A DNA stretch of 54,383 nucleotides from JBBSEZ01 sp038239195 (GTDB taxonomy: Bacteria; Planctomycetota; Planctomycetia; Gemmatales; Gemmataceae). The notes under the pieces are model-generated. The model saw only the letters and a program-made list of their open reading frames with translations, did no database searches and was not told the DNA's origin. Of this stretch, positions 1 to 8,721 are shown one piece after another (position 1 is the stretch's first letter; each line of letters opens with the position of its first letter). The stretch spans positions 1 through 54,383 of the forward strand of contig JBBSEZ010000012.1 of assembly GCA_038239195.1 (NCBI GenBank), given 5' to 3'. A program made the position numbers and the translations under genes.

Positions 1-66
1 CATACAGCAAGCCCCCGCGCCGCGCCGATCCGGTTCGGGCGAACGAGTTTCCCCCGCGAGGTCCCC

Positions 67-1134
67 GTGGTCTCAACCCGATCCGGCTCTCCCCCGGTTG
101 TTCGCCCTCTCGCCTGGCCCCTGGGCCTGCTCGCGCTGGCCCCGCTCCTCCTGACCGGCTGCCAGGGAGACGAGATCCGGCGGTACCAGGCCGAGCAGGC
201 TAACGTTGCCCCACGCCCGCGCGGTGCGGCCCCGGAAACGAAATTGCGGCTCCTCGCCGTCATTGCTCCGCGCGGCGAGAAGATGTGGGTCTTCAAGTTC
301 CTGGGCCCTCTCGACGCCATCACCGAGCAGGAGGAAAACTTCGGCGCCTTCGTGCGCTCCCTGCGCTTCGCCGACGGAGGCCCGACCTGGAAACTCCCGG
401 CCACCTGGGAGGAGGAAGGCCCCACCGGGCCCCGCCACGCCACCTTGCACGCCGGGACCAAGGGGAGCGCGCCCCAACTCACCGTCTTCGACCTGCCCAA
501 ATCGCCCGTGCTCGCCAACATCAATCGCTGGCGCACCGGCGACCTCGGGCTGACGGACCTCGAGGAGGGCGACCTCGGCCGCGTCTCGAAGAAGCGGACC
601 GTGAACGGCACCGAGTTGTTCCTCATCGACATGACCGGCCCCGGGCCCCACGCTCGCAAGGCCCCCCCCGGAAAGAAGGCGATTCGGCGCCCCGGGGGGA
701 TCGCGTACACCGCCCCGGAAGGTTGGACGGATACCGGCGCGAAGCGAGGGTTCGTCGAGGTGGCGGCGTCGTTCGCGCTGCGGGACGAGACAGGTGCGGC
801 CCGGGTCGTCGTCACGCCCCTGCCGGGGCACAAGGTCCGGCTGGTAGACGACGTCAAGCGCTGGCGCAACGAGGTCGGCCTGGCCCCGCTGACCCAGGAA
901 GAGTTGGGAGGGGAAGTGGTCGATCAGGTGAAGATCGACACACTGACAGGGCGCTACTTCGACTTCCGCGGTCCCAAGGGGCGGTCGCTCGTCGTCAAAC
1001 TGGAGCGTGGCGGCGTGACGTGGTTCTTCAAGTTGATCGGCGCCCCCGCGCTGGTCGGGAAGAACAAGCCCGCTTTCGAAGCATTCCTCCGTTCGGTAAA
1101 GTTCAAGGGAGGCCGAGGAGCCGCCGATGAGTGA
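67..1134 (+). CDS. Lipoprotein with two copies of a ResB-associated domain
   Basis: This 355-residue protein starts at GTG 67, six bases after a GAGG Shine-Dalgarno. It has an arginine-containing N-terminus, a hydrophobic stretch and a lipobox LLTGC (Cys about residue 32), so it should be a lipid-anchored extracytoplasmic protein. The body holds two related modules, each built as 'INRWR/VKRWRNEVGL ... a GP-rich strand ... WxFKLxG ... FxxFLRSxKF'; the first is about residues 60-200 and the second about 205-350. The same module sits inside the downstream ResB-like protein (about 2010-2280). The gene overlaps that one by 8 nt, so the two are translationally coupled. A role in cytochrome c maturation is inferred from context only; I know no named family. 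Confidence 0.8.
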   Translation: MVSTRSGSPPVVRPLAWPLGLLALAPLLLTGCQGDEIRRYQAEQANVAPRPRGAAPETKLRLLAVIAPRGEKMWVFKFLGPLDAITEQEENFGAFVRSLRFADGGPTWKLPATWEEEGPTGPRHATLHAGTKGSAPQLTVFDLPKSPVLANINRWRTGDLGLTDLEEGDLGRVSKKRTVNGTELFLIDMTGPGPHARKAPPGKKAIRRPGGIAYTAPEGWTDTGAKRGFVEVAASFALRDETGAARVVVTPLPGHKVRLVDDVKRWRNEVGLAPLTQEELGGEVVDQVKIDTLTGRYFDFRGPKGRSLVVKLERGGVTWFFKLIGAPALVGKNKPAFEAFLRSVKFKGGRGAADE

Positions 1135-2848
1135 TACCTCCATCCAGACAACTCCCAGCGCCTTGCCCGCCGCGCCCAGCACCGCCGTGACCGCCGGGCC
1201 CGGGGCCGTGCCGGCACCAGCCGCCCGTCCGTCTCCCAAGCCCCGCTGGACCGTCTACAAGGCGTTCAAGGCGCTGGCCTCGCTGCGCCTGACCGTCGTC
1301 CTTTTCGTGCTGTCGCTGATCCTGGTCTTCTACGGCACCATCGCCCAGATCGACGCCGGCATCTGGACGGTCGTCAGCAAGTACTTCCGCTGGTTCTGGG
1401 TGTGGATCCCCTTTCAGCTCAACGTGCAGTTCGGCCAGGTCTTCCTCGGGCTTCCCAAGAACCTCAAGATACCCGGCTCGTTCCCCTTCCCCGGCGGGTG
1501 GACGCTCGGCACGCTACTCCTCATCAACCTTGTCGCCGCCCACGCCGTGCGCTTCAAGCTCAACTGGAAGCGCAGCGGGATCTTCCTGATTCATGCAGGG
1601 CTGATCGTTCTGATGGTCGGCGAGCTGATCACCGGCCTGTTCGCCAAAGAGGCCCGTATGTCGATCGTCACGGGCCGTGCCTCCAACTACACCGAGGACT
1701 TCCACGCCGACGAGCTCGTCTTCACCACCCCGCTCGACGACAAGAAAGAAGACGTCATCGCCATCCCCGGCTCGTTCCTGCGCAAGGGTGGCGTCATCGA
1801 TCATCCCCTGCTGCCCTGCAAGGTCGAAGTGCATCAATACATGGTGAACTCCGCCCTGCGGCCCGTGCCGCCGCTCCTCAAAGGCCTGCCCAACAACTGG
1901 ACGGAGGCCGAGGGCAAGGCCAACGTCTGGAAAACCTACAAGGTGGCAGGCGGCAAGCAGACGGCCGAGTTCACCGTCAACCACATGCCCGTCAACTTCG
2001 GCGACCTGCTGGCCAACATCAACCGCTGGCGCAAGCAGGTCGGTGCCGAGGAGATGGACGAGGACACGTTTGCCGAACTCAGGGCCCCGACCTTCTTCGT
2101 CGCCGGGAGCAGGGGCAAGTATTTCGAGATCAAGGGCCCCAAGGGCACCATCCTCCTCGTCTTCGCGCCCAGCGGCGATACGATGTGGTTCTACAAGCTG
2201 ATGGGCCCTGGCGCCCTGGTCGCGGCGGAGAAGGAGAACTTCGAGAAGTTCCTCCGGTCGGTGCGCTACTCCGACCCGGAGAACCTCGCCGACGTGGGGG
2301 ATGGCCTGACGGAAAGGGCCGTCGCGCAGCCGGAGATCAGCGGGGCCTCGACAGAGCAGACGGTGGACGTGCCCTCGGCCTACGTGACGCTCTCGAACAA
2401 GGACACGGGCGAGAAGATCGGCACGTATCTCGTGTCGGCCTTTCTCGTTGAGACGCAGGAGGTGAGGATCGGCAACAAGGTCTATAACCTGGGGCTGCGC
2501 TTCAAGCGGACCTACAAGCCGTACACCATCCACCTCAAATCGTTCACCCACGAGGTCTACCCCGGCACCGACAAGCCCAGGAACTTCGCCAGCGAGGTGA
2601 CCGTGGCCCCGAACGCGCCCGGCGGCGAAAAGCGCGACGCGCGCATCTACATGAACAACCCGCTGCGCTACGAGGGCGAGACGTTCTACCAGTCGGGCTA
2701 TCTCCCCGGCGACCGCGGCACCATCTTGCAGGTGGTGCGCAACCCCGTGTGGCTCGCGCCCTACTGGGCTTGCTTGATGGTGGGAGGCGGCATGCTCGTT
2801 CACTTTGGGATCAACCTGCTCAACTTCCTGCGCCGGAGGGCCGCCTGA
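1127..2848 (+). CDS. ResB-like cytochrome c biogenesis protein
   Basis: This 573-residue membrane protein is ResB/Ccs1-like, a subunit of system II cytochrome c maturation that works with CcsA/ResC in haem delivery and apocytochrome ligation. Residues about 40-65 form the first membrane helix (ASLRLTVVLFVLSLILVFYG), followed by the typical short loop and two more helices near residues 125-165. A large extracytoplasmic domain comes next, and a final helix near residue 545. Residues about 295-385 contain the 'NINRWR ... WFYKLMGP ... FEKFLRSVRY' module shared with the upstream lipoprotein; this insert is not part of classical ResB. The start ATG 1127 follows GAGGAG by six bases. The stop abuts the next ATG directly. 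Confidence 0.88.
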   Translation: MSDTSIQTTPSALPAAPSTAVTAGPGAVPAPAARPSPKPRWTVYKAFKALASLRLTVVLFVLSLILVFYGTIAQIDAGIWTVVSKYFRWFWVWIPFQLNVQFGQVFLGLPKNLKIPGSFPFPGGWTLGTLLLINLVAAHAVRFKLNWKRSGIFLIHAGLIVLMVGELITGLFAKEARMSIVTGRASNYTEDFHADELVFTTPLDDKKEDVIAIPGSFLRKGGVIDHPLLPCKVEVHQYMVNSALRPVPPLLKGLPNNWTEAEGKANVWKTYKVAGGKQTAEFTVNHMPVNFGDLLANINRWRKQVGAEEMDEDTFAELRAPTFFVAGSRGKYFEIKGPKGTILLVFAPSGDTMWFYKLMGPGALVAAEKENFEKFLRSVRYSDPENLADVGDGLTERAVAQPEISGASTEQTVDVPSAYVTLSNKDTGEKIGTYLVSAFLVETQEVRIGNKVYNLGLRFKRTYKPYTIHLKSFTHEVYPGTDKPRNFASEVTVAPNAPGGEKRDARIYMNNPLRYEGETFYQSGYLPGDRGTILQVVRNPVWLAPYWACLMVGGGMLVHFGINLLNFLRRRAA

Positions 2849-4696
2849 ATGAGCCCCATGAACCGCTTCGTCCCCTGGTTCGTCCTCGGCGCCGGCACGC
2901 TGTACCTGCTGATGGCGGCCGTGTCGCCCGGCGCCACCTACCGGGGCATGCAGCTCGACGAATTCGGCGAGCTGCCCGTCCACGACCACGGGCGGGCCAA
3001 GCCGCTCGACACCTACGCGCGCATGACGCTGCTGGTCATTTCGGGCAAGCAGACCTTCAAGGACGAGCAAGACAACACGCGGCCGGCGATCCAGTGGTTC
3101 CTCGACGCCATCACGCGCAACCCGGCCTTGCACAAGTACAAGGTCTTCCGCATCGAGAACGACAACGTGCTGGGCCTGCTCGCCCTGGAGCCACGCTCCG
3201 GGCTGCGCTACTCCTATAGCGAGATTGCCCCCAAGATCGAGGCGCTGAAGAACAGGGCCGCCCTCGGCCACAAGAGGCCCGCGGGGGAGCGCGATCAGTT
3301 CGACGTCAAGGCGCTGGAACTGTGGCGCAACGTGGGGGCCTATCACGAACTGGCGGGCGGCTGGGAGAACACCCTGCGCCTGTTCCCGCCGCCGCGCACC
3401 GAAGAGGACGAGGCGCGTCGGCGTCGCGGCGAGAGCCCGCGCCCCGAGGCCGAAGAGTGGCTCACCTTCGAGCAGGCCGCCAAGTCGGCCAAGACCGAAG
3501 ATCAGATGAAACAGATCGAGCGCCTGGACGCGACCCTGAGGGCCTACAAGGCGATGTCGCAGGCCGCGCCGGAGCGCGACACGCAGGACGGTGCGGTCGC
3601 GTTCAACAGCCAGGTGGCCGCCTACCGCGACGACCTGAACAAGCAGGCCGTCCCGGGCGCGGAGACCGTCGCCTTCGAGGCATCGTTCAACCACTTCGAG
3701 CCGTTCTACCACTGCTCGGTCCTCTACGTCTTCGTGTTCGTGCTGGGCTGTGTCGCCTGGCTGAACTGGCGGGAGCCGCTCACGCGCTCGGCGTTCTTCC
3801 TGGTGTGCCTGACGGTCGTCCTCCACACCTGGGCGCTGGGGGCGCGCATGTACATCGGGGGTCGCCCCCCGGTGACGAACCTGTATTCGTCCGCGATCTT
3901 CATCGGCTGGGGCTGTGTGGTGCTGGGGATCGTTCTCGAGGTGATCTTCAAGAACGGGCTGGGCAACATCGTGGCGGCGGTCACCGGCTCGCTGGCCGTG
4001 CTGATCGCGCATCACCTCGCCAGCAGCGGCGACACGCTGGAGATGCTGGTGGCGGTGCTCGACACCAACTTCTGGCTGGCGACGCACGTGACGTGCATCA
4101 CCCTGGGCTACACGGCGACGTTCGTGGCGGGCTTCCTCGGCATCCTGTACGTGTTGGGGGGCGTGTTCACGACCGCGCTGACCCGGGAGAACAGCAAGTC
4201 GCTGGGTCAGATGATCTACGGCGTGGTCTGCTTCGCGACGCTGTTGAGCTTTGTCGGCACGGTGCTGGGCGGTATCTGGGCCGATCAGTCGTGGGGCCGC
4301 TTCTGGGGCTGGGACCCGAAGGAGAACGGCGCCTTGCTGATCGTCATCATCAACGCCCTGATCCTGCACGCCCGCTGGGGCGGGATGATCAAGGAGCGCG
4401 GCATGGCGGTGCTGACGCTGGTGGGCAACATGGTGACGATGTGGTCGTGGTTCGGCACCAACCAGCTCGGCGTCGGGCTGCACAACTACGGCTTCAACAA
4501 CACGCTGGCGATGGTCTGCACGGCGGTCTGGGGCTTCCACCTCGGGCTGATCGGCCTCGGGCTGGTCCCACTCAACCTGTGGCGCTCGTTCTGCGTCGTG
4601 CCGGCGCCCGCGGCGGCGGCGCCAACGGCTGGGCCGGCGAAGGCGCCCAAGGGGAAGCGCGGGCGCGGGTCGTTGGGGATCACGGGAGCGCGGTGA
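2849..4696 (+). CDS. ccsA: CcsA-type cytochrome c assembly protein with long N-terminal extension
   Basis: This 615-residue protein starts at the base after the previous stop. The C-terminal half (from about residue 290) has eight or so membrane helices and the tryptophan-rich haem-handling motif WGRFWGWDPKENGALL near residue 485, diagnostic of the CcsA/CcmC/CcmF family. Conserved histidines flank it, for example in IAHHLA, ILHARW and LHNYGF. The N-terminal third begins with one helix and then an extracytoplasmic domain containing HGRAKPLDTYARM, a signature I associate with the Bacteroidetes/planctomycete form of CcsA. Residues about 160-270 are charged and helical. With the ResB-like protein it would form the system II haem lyase in the cytoplasmic membrane. 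Confidence 0.92.
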   Translation: MSPMNRFVPWFVLGAGTLYLLMAAVSPGATYRGMQLDEFGELPVHDHGRAKPLDTYARMTLLVISGKQTFKDEQDNTRPAIQWFLDAITRNPALHKYKVFRIENDNVLGLLALEPRSGLRYSYSEIAPKIEALKNRAALGHKRPAGERDQFDVKALELWRNVGAYHELAGGWENTLRLFPPPRTEEDEARRRRGESPRPEAEEWLTFEQAAKSAKTEDQMKQIERLDATLRAYKAMSQAAPERDTQDGAVAFNSQVAAYRDDLNKQAVPGAETVAFEASFNHFEPFYHCSVLYVFVFVLGCVAWLNWREPLTRSAFFLVCLTVVLHTWALGARMYIGGRPPVTNLYSSAIFIGWGCVVLGIVLEVIFKNGLGNIVAAVTGSLAVLIAHHLASSGDTLEMLVAVLDTNFWLATHVTCITLGYTATFVAGFLGILYVLGGVFTTALTRENSKSLGQMIYGVVCFATLLSFVGTVLGGIWADQSWGRFWGWDPKENGALLIVIINALILHARWGGMIKERGMAVLTLVGNMVTMWSWFGTNQLGVGLHNYGFNNTLAMVCTAVWGFHLGLIGLGLVPLNLWRSFCVVPAPAAAAPTAGPAKAPKGKRGRGSLGITGAR

Positions 4697-4724
4697 CGGG
4701 CTCGCGAAACGACAAGCAAGCAAG

Positions 4725-4757
4725 AGGGCCCGCGCCGAGTTGGCGCGGGCCCTTTGC
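4725..4757 (+). terminator. Strong hairpin terminator after the cytochrome c operon
   Basis: Arms 4725-4736 and 4742-4753 are perfect 12-bp complements (AGGGCCCGCGCC / GGCGCGGGCCCT) with a 5-nt loop. The hairpin lies 28 nt after the ccsA stop. Only a short T run follows, so it is rho-independent-like but not canonical. Confidence 0.75.
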
Positions 4758-4807
4758 GTGGGCTTGCCAATGGGGCCCTCAACGGGAGCAATCCTTCATT
4801 CATCGGC

Positions 4808-4836
4808 TTGACGGCCCAAGACCGCCGCCGGACAAT
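4808..4836 (+). promoter_or_regulatory. Candidate sigma-70 promoter for the small membrane protein pair
   Basis: TTGACG (4808-4813), a 17-nt spacer and GACAAT (4831-4836) lie about 55 nt upstream of ATG 4891. That is 5/6 and 4/6 of the consensus with ideal spacing. It is a visual match only. Confidence 0.35.
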
Positions 4837-4890
4837 ACGTCTGTGAGTTGATCGCCGATCGCGCCAACAAGCCAGACGGGAGGCGGACGC

Positions 4891-5208
4891 ATGACGAAGC
4901 GCGAGAACCAACCCTGGCCCCCAAGCGATCAGGCGGCGCACACGCGACGCTTCTTCGCCATCGGGGGCCCTCTCTTCGGGGCCCTCTCTGTCCTCGCTGG
5001 TATCTTTCTCCTGGTTCAAGGCGGGGACGTCTGGGCGATCGCGGCCCTCGCCTGCGGCGTCATGGGGTTGGCCTTGGGGGCCCGCTGGGTTTCGCTTTCG
5101 GCCGAGCGGTCGAAGAGCCCCGGGCTGCGCGCGCTGGAACGCCTTCGCTCCTACCTGGCCAACGAGCCGGCTTCCTTCGAGAAGCACGAGCAAGTGAGCA
5201 AGCGCTAG
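4891..5208 (+). CDS. Small two-helix membrane protein
   Basis: This 105-residue protein starts at ATG 4891, seven bases after GGAGG. A charged N-terminus of about 20 residues is followed by two hydrophobic helices (about 22-43 and 48-66) joined by a short loop, then a charged C-terminal tail (about 67-105). I do not recognise a family. The next small membrane protein gene begins 26 nt downstream, so the two probably form one transcript. Confidence 0.6.
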   Translation: MTKRENQPWPPSDQAAHTRRFFAIGGPLFGALSVLAGIFLLVQGGDVWAIAALACGVMGLALGARWVSLSAERSKSPGLRALERLRSYLANEPASFEKHEQVSKR

Positions 5209-5234
5209 GCCGCGATCCATGAGGAGGGGGGCCG

Positions 5235-5543
5235 ATGCTGTCCGACCTCCGAGCTACCTTGGCAGACGACCTTCCCCTGCAAGCCTTCCTCGCCGCGATG
5301 GTCGGCAACCTCTCGGTCGTGTGCGTCCAGATCGGCAAGAGCTACGAGGCGGGGCGCCCGCTCCCAGCCCGCTTCCAGAGGTACGGCTTCTGGTTGGCCC
5401 GCGCAGGGGCCGCCCTCGGCGCGGGCGTCTTGGCGGCCATTGCGAGCAACCAGAGCCCTGTCATGTCCTTTTACCTGGGTGCGAGCTTCCAGGTCATCAT
5501 AGAAAACGCGCTGCGCGAGCCGCCGCCCGCTCCACCCCCTTGA
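5235..5543 (+). CDS. Small membrane protein, unknown function
   Basis: This 102-residue protein starts at ATG 5235 after a strong GAGGAGGGG purine tract. It has hydrophobic segments near residues 15-32 and 53-70, a weaker one near 77-90, and a proline-rich C-terminus. It follows the 105-residue membrane protein closely, and together they may form a two-component membrane complex. I recognise no family, and the link is contextual. Confidence 0.55.
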   Translation: MLSDLRATLADDLPLQAFLAAMVGNLSVVCVQIGKSYEAGRPLPARFQRYGFWLARAGAALGAGVLAAIASNQSPVMSFYLGASFQVIIENALREPPPAPPP

Positions 5544-5655
5544 GCGAGGGAAACCTCGCCCGTTATTTCCGTCCCCACAGGCTTGCCATCGGAAGCGCCC
5601 CCGGCTATCTTGCGCGCCTGCACCCACGCTTCCCCGCACGTGAAAGGGCACCCGT

Positions 5656-6771
5656 ATGGCCTCCAGCAAGAAAGTCCGCGTCGCGATCGTCGGCCTCGGC
5701 TTCGGGGCGGAGTTCATCCCGATCTACCAGGCCCATCCCAACGCCGAGATGTATGCCATCTGCCGGCGCGACGCCAAGGCGCTCAACGAGTGCGGCGACA
5801 AGTTCGGCGTCAAGGTTCGCCATACCGACTACGCCGACCTGCTGAAAGACCCCAACGTCGATGCGGTCCACGTGAACTCGCCCATCCCCGATCACGCCGC
5901 CCAGAGCCTCGCCGCCCTCAAGGCCGGCAAGCACGTCGCTTGCACCGTGCCGATGGCCACCACCGTCGAGGAGTGCAAGCAACTCGTCGAGGCGCAGCGG
6001 GCCAGCCGCAAGGTCTACGTGATGATGGAGACCGTCGTCTACAGCCGCGAGTATCTGTTCGTCAAGGAGCTCTACGACAAGGGCGAGTTGGGGCGCATCC
6101 AGTTCCTGCGCGGCTCGCACCAGCAAGACATGGACGGCTGGCCGAACTACTGGCCGGGCCTGCCCCCGATGCACTACGCGACGCACTGCGTCGGCCCTTG
6201 CCTGGCCCTGCTCGGCAAGCACGCGGAGAGCGTCGTCTGTCACGGCTCGGGGCGCATCCGCGAGGAGCTGATCGGCCGCTACAACAGCCCGTTCGCGCTG
6301 GAGACGGCGACGTTCAAGATCAAGGACAGCGACGTGGTGGCCGAGGTGACGCGCAGTCTGTTCGACACGGCCCGACAGTACCGCGAGAGCTTCGACGCCA
6401 CGGGCAGTCACAAGAGCTTCGAGTGGCAGCAGGTGGAGGGGGAGGAGCCGATCATTCACACGCGCGGCAAGCCCGAGCCCGAGATCCCGCAGCGCGTCAA
6501 GGTGCCGGACTACGCGCAGCGCCTGCCGGAGCCGATCCGCAAGTTCACGCAGCCCGCCGCCATCCAGGACGCCGAGCACCTGTCGTTCCTCCAGGGCGGC
6601 GGGCACGGCGGCAGCCATCCGCACCTGGTCCACAACTTCCTGATGGCGGTGCTGGGCGAACAGCCCGCCCTGCCGGACGCCTCGACCTCGGCCAACTGGA
6701 CGATGGTGGGGATCTGTGCCCATCAGTCGGCGATGAAGGGCGGGGAGCGCGTGGCGATCCCGGCGTTTTGA
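5656..6771 (+). CDS. Gfo/Idh/MocA family NAD(P)-dependent oxidoreductase
   Basis: This 371-residue protein is close to the usual family length. The N-terminal Rossmann fold starts with VAIVGLGFGAEFIP (dinucleotide-binding glycines), and the C-terminal half is the alpha/beta domain typical of GFO_IDH_MocA_C. The family oxidises or reduces sugars, cyclitols and related compounds in the cytoplasm. At the position of the usual 'EKP' motif the sequence reads TVPMA, so the common lysine is missing. VGP and a histidine-containing segment near residues 172-184 (MHYATHCVGP) suit the substrate site. The substrate cannot be read from sequence, and no sugar-uptake genes are adjacent. Confidence 0.9.
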   Translation: MASSKKVRVAIVGLGFGAEFIPIYQAHPNAEMYAICRRDAKALNECGDKFGVKVRHTDYADLLKDPNVDAVHVNSPIPDHAAQSLAALKAGKHVACTVPMATTVEECKQLVEAQRASRKVYVMMETVVYSREYLFVKELYDKGELGRIQFLRGSHQQDMDGWPNYWPGLPPMHYATHCVGPCLALLGKHAESVVCHGSGRIREELIGRYNSPFALETATFKIKDSDVVAEVTRSLFDTARQYRESFDATGSHKSFEWQQVEGEEPIIHTRGKPEPEIPQRVKVPDYAQRLPEPIRKFTQPAAIQDAEHLSFLQGGGHGGSHPHLVHNFLMAVLGEQPALPDASTSANWTMVGICAHQSAMKGGERVAIPAF

Positions 6772-6884
6772 GAACAGCATGGGGCCTCGCTGGGCACGCG
6801 CCTTCTCGTCGGGGCCTGAAACGGAAGCAGCCCGGGAGGTGGCCCCCGGACTGCACCCTTTGATGATGGGTTGGCCCCCAGCGC

Positions 6885-7112
6885 TCAGGCAGACGTTTCG
6901 CGTCGCCCCGCGAAGATCATGAGCAAGCCCGCGACCACCGCGACGCCACCGACGATGGGGTTGATGATGATCGTGTGGGGCTTGTTCACGTCAACGTGGA
7001 AGAAGCCGGTGTCCACCACGCGCTCCTGAGTGAAGAAAGTGAAGCTCTGGAAGCCGAGGGCACAGATGCCCAGCACGACCAACACGACGCCAATAATCAT
7101 CAGGGCTTTCAT
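6885..7112 (-). CDS. Small two-helix membrane protein
   Basis: This 75-residue protein runs from ATG at 7110-7112, preceded on the minus strand by AAGGAG about seven bases away. Helix 1 is about residues 3-22, followed by an extracytoplasmic stretch ending in the polar HVDVNKPHTIII. Helix 2 (about 50-68) ends in a basic tail. The open frame continues upstream to 7439, but that extension has no coding character and lies over the divergent spacer, so I chose the internal start. The organisation resembles DUF3185-like small membrane proteins, but I cannot assign it firmly. Confidence 0.7.
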   Translation of the reverse strand: MKALMIIGVVLVVLGICALGFQSFTFFTQERVVDTGFFHVDVNKPHTIIINPIVGGVAVVAGLLMIFAGRRETSA

Positions 7113-7320
7113 CGCAGCTCTCCTTGTCGAGAAGGACGGTTGAAGGCGCCGTCCCGCTGACGGCCGTTGTTCCTCATCGCAAACGGCATACCAGCGGCGG
7201 CGAAAACGAGGAAGGGGCGCCAACCCGCAAGCGGCAACCGTCGAGCGCCCGCCGCTTGCGGCTTGGCGGGCCCCGTTCGTCGGCCGAGCCTGAGGTGAGA
7301 GCAAAGGGAGGCCTCCAGCC

Positions 7321-8046
7321 ATGCTCGATCTACACTGCCACATCCTGCCGGGCGTGGATGACGGCCCTGCTTCGCTGGACGAGGCGCTGGCGCTGGCGCG
7401 GTTCTGCGTGCAGGACGGCATCACCCACGTCACGGCCACCCCGCACTGTCATCGTCGCCTGCGGCTGCTGCGGGCCGACGTGTTGCCGCACGTCGCCGTC
7501 TTCAACGAGGAACTGGAGCGGGCGGGGGTGCTGCTGACCGTTTTGCCCGGCTCCGAAATCCAGGTCACGGACACCGCCGCCTACCGCCGCGACTTTGAGG
7601 CGGCCCTCTACTGCCACCTCGGCGACGGCCGGGCCTTCACCCTCTTCGAGCTCAACTGGCACGCCGAGCTCTACCCGCCCGACGCGCCCGAGTTGGTCGC
7701 CTGGCTGCGCGAGCGCGGAACGGTCCCGATCATCGCCCACCCCGAGAGGCACGATTTCTTCCGCGACCACCCCGACTGGCTGCGGGCGCTCGTCGATGCG
7801 GGGGCGTGGCTCCAGGTAACGGTCGATTCGCTGCTGGGCAATCACGGGGCCATGCCGCGCTCGGCCGGGGAGGAGTTGCTGCGGGCCTACCCCGAGGTCG
7901 TGCTGGCGACCGACGCCCACAACCTGCGTCGCTGCTCGGGGCTGTCGGTCGGCTACGCCTGGGCTCACGAGCACCTGGGGGTGGCGCGGGCCGCGGACTT
8001 GCGGGCGAGGGCGGAGGGCGTGCTGACGCGGCTGCTTGCTCCCTGA
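7321..8046 (+). CDS. CpsB/CapC-family PHP tyrosine phosphatase
   Basis: This 241-residue protein matches the CpsB/CapC/YwqE group of manganese-dependent protein tyrosine phosphatases with a PHP fold. These dephosphorylate the bacterial tyrosine kinases that control exopolysaccharide chain length. Visible metal ligands are DLHCHILPGVDDG (residues 3-15), TATPHC near residue 40, AHPERH near residue 139 and TDAHNL near residue 199. GGAGG precedes the ATG. No polysaccharide cluster or BY-kinase lies in the window, so its partner is unknown and the gene stands alone, divergent from the 75-residue membrane protein. Confidence 0.87.
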   Translation: MLDLHCHILPGVDDGPASLDEALALARFCVQDGITHVTATPHCHRRLRLLRADVLPHVAVFNEELERAGVLLTVLPGSEIQVTDTAAYRRDFEAALYCHLGDGRAFTLFELNWHAELYPPDAPELVAWLRERGTVPIIAHPERHDFFRDHPDWLRALVDAGAWLQVTVDSLLGNHGAMPRSAGEELLRAYPEVVLATDAHNLRRCSGLSVGYAWAHEHLGVARAADLRARAEGVLTRLLAP

Positions 8047-8110
8047 AGCGCGAGCGCCAGAGGCCGGCGCCCTCGAGAACCACGGCGGCCAACTAACCGT
8101 TTAGCGAGGA

Positions 8111-8710
8111 GTGCCCATAAGCCGGCGGAAGCCTCGGCCTTTTGAGCTCAGGTTGCCGAGCCCTCTCCTGAGCTTGCTGCAAAGTTGCGAGGTCAACTGC
8201 GCGGCGGGGTGCTGCGGCCTCGAAGCGTTCGAGTTCTCCGCTGAGCACGTGGTTCCCTGGATCGAGGAGCACGGGCCCGCCCTCACGAGGCACGCCCTGG
8301 ATCAGTGCGAGGACCTGGCGGTGGTGGTGTGCGGCCGAGCGAGGGAGGTGTACTCCGACGGGGACCAGCTCAACGCGGGTTGGTCCTCGGGGCCCGAGTG
8401 TGCCGACTTTCTCTTGTCTCTACAGGGTGAGGTCGTCCGCGCGCTCTTGGTGGCCGAGCCCGCAACCGTTGACCCCGGTTGGTTCCGCTGGAACAACGGC
8501 ACGATCCGCCCGCTTGCCGAGTCGATCCGCAAGCAGAGAGCCTTCGCCCTGCTACCCGTCCTCGCGGATGCCCTTGAGGATGCTGGTTGCCAGGACGGAG
8601 CGCTTCTGTCCCATTGCCGGCAACTGAGGGCGCACGGCCCGCGCTGCTGGGCCATCGCCCTGTTGCTTTCTGCGAGCGAGCCCCGAGAGCAGGCCTCCTC
8701 TTTGAACTGA
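8111..8710 (+). CDS. DUF6331-like protein with planctomycete C-terminal motif
   Basis: This 199-residue cytoplasmic protein carries the segment CEVNCAAGCCGLEAFEFS (about residues 26-43), which I associate with DUF6331 proteins of planctomycetes. Its C-terminus, LPVLADALEDAGCQDGALL followed by HCR, resembles a tail seen on many Gemmata proteins, including TIGR02996-containing ones. Function is unknown; the cysteine cluster could bind metal. The start GTG 8111 has GAGGA immediately before it with almost no spacing, so the true start may lie a few codons downstream. It converges on the FGGY kinase gene with only 11 nt between the stops. Confidence 0.65.
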   Translation: MPISRRKPRPFELRLPSPLLSLLQSCEVNCAAGCCGLEAFEFSAEHVVPWIEEHGPALTRHALDQCEDLAVVVCGRAREVYSDGDQLNAGWSSGPECADFLLSLQGEVVRALLVAEPATVDPGWFRWNNGTIRPLAESIRKQRAFALLPVLADALEDAGCQDGALLSHCRQLRAHGPRCWAIALLLSASEPREQASSLN

Positions 8711-8721
8711 GGCCCTCCTGG

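Noticed and set aside
1514..4723. 1069-residue open frame on the minus strand across the cytochrome c genes
   Set aside because: It is antisense to two clearly coding genes, has no recognisable domain and its composition (His/Arg/Gln/Glu-rich) is the usual product of reading GC-rich coding DNA backwards.
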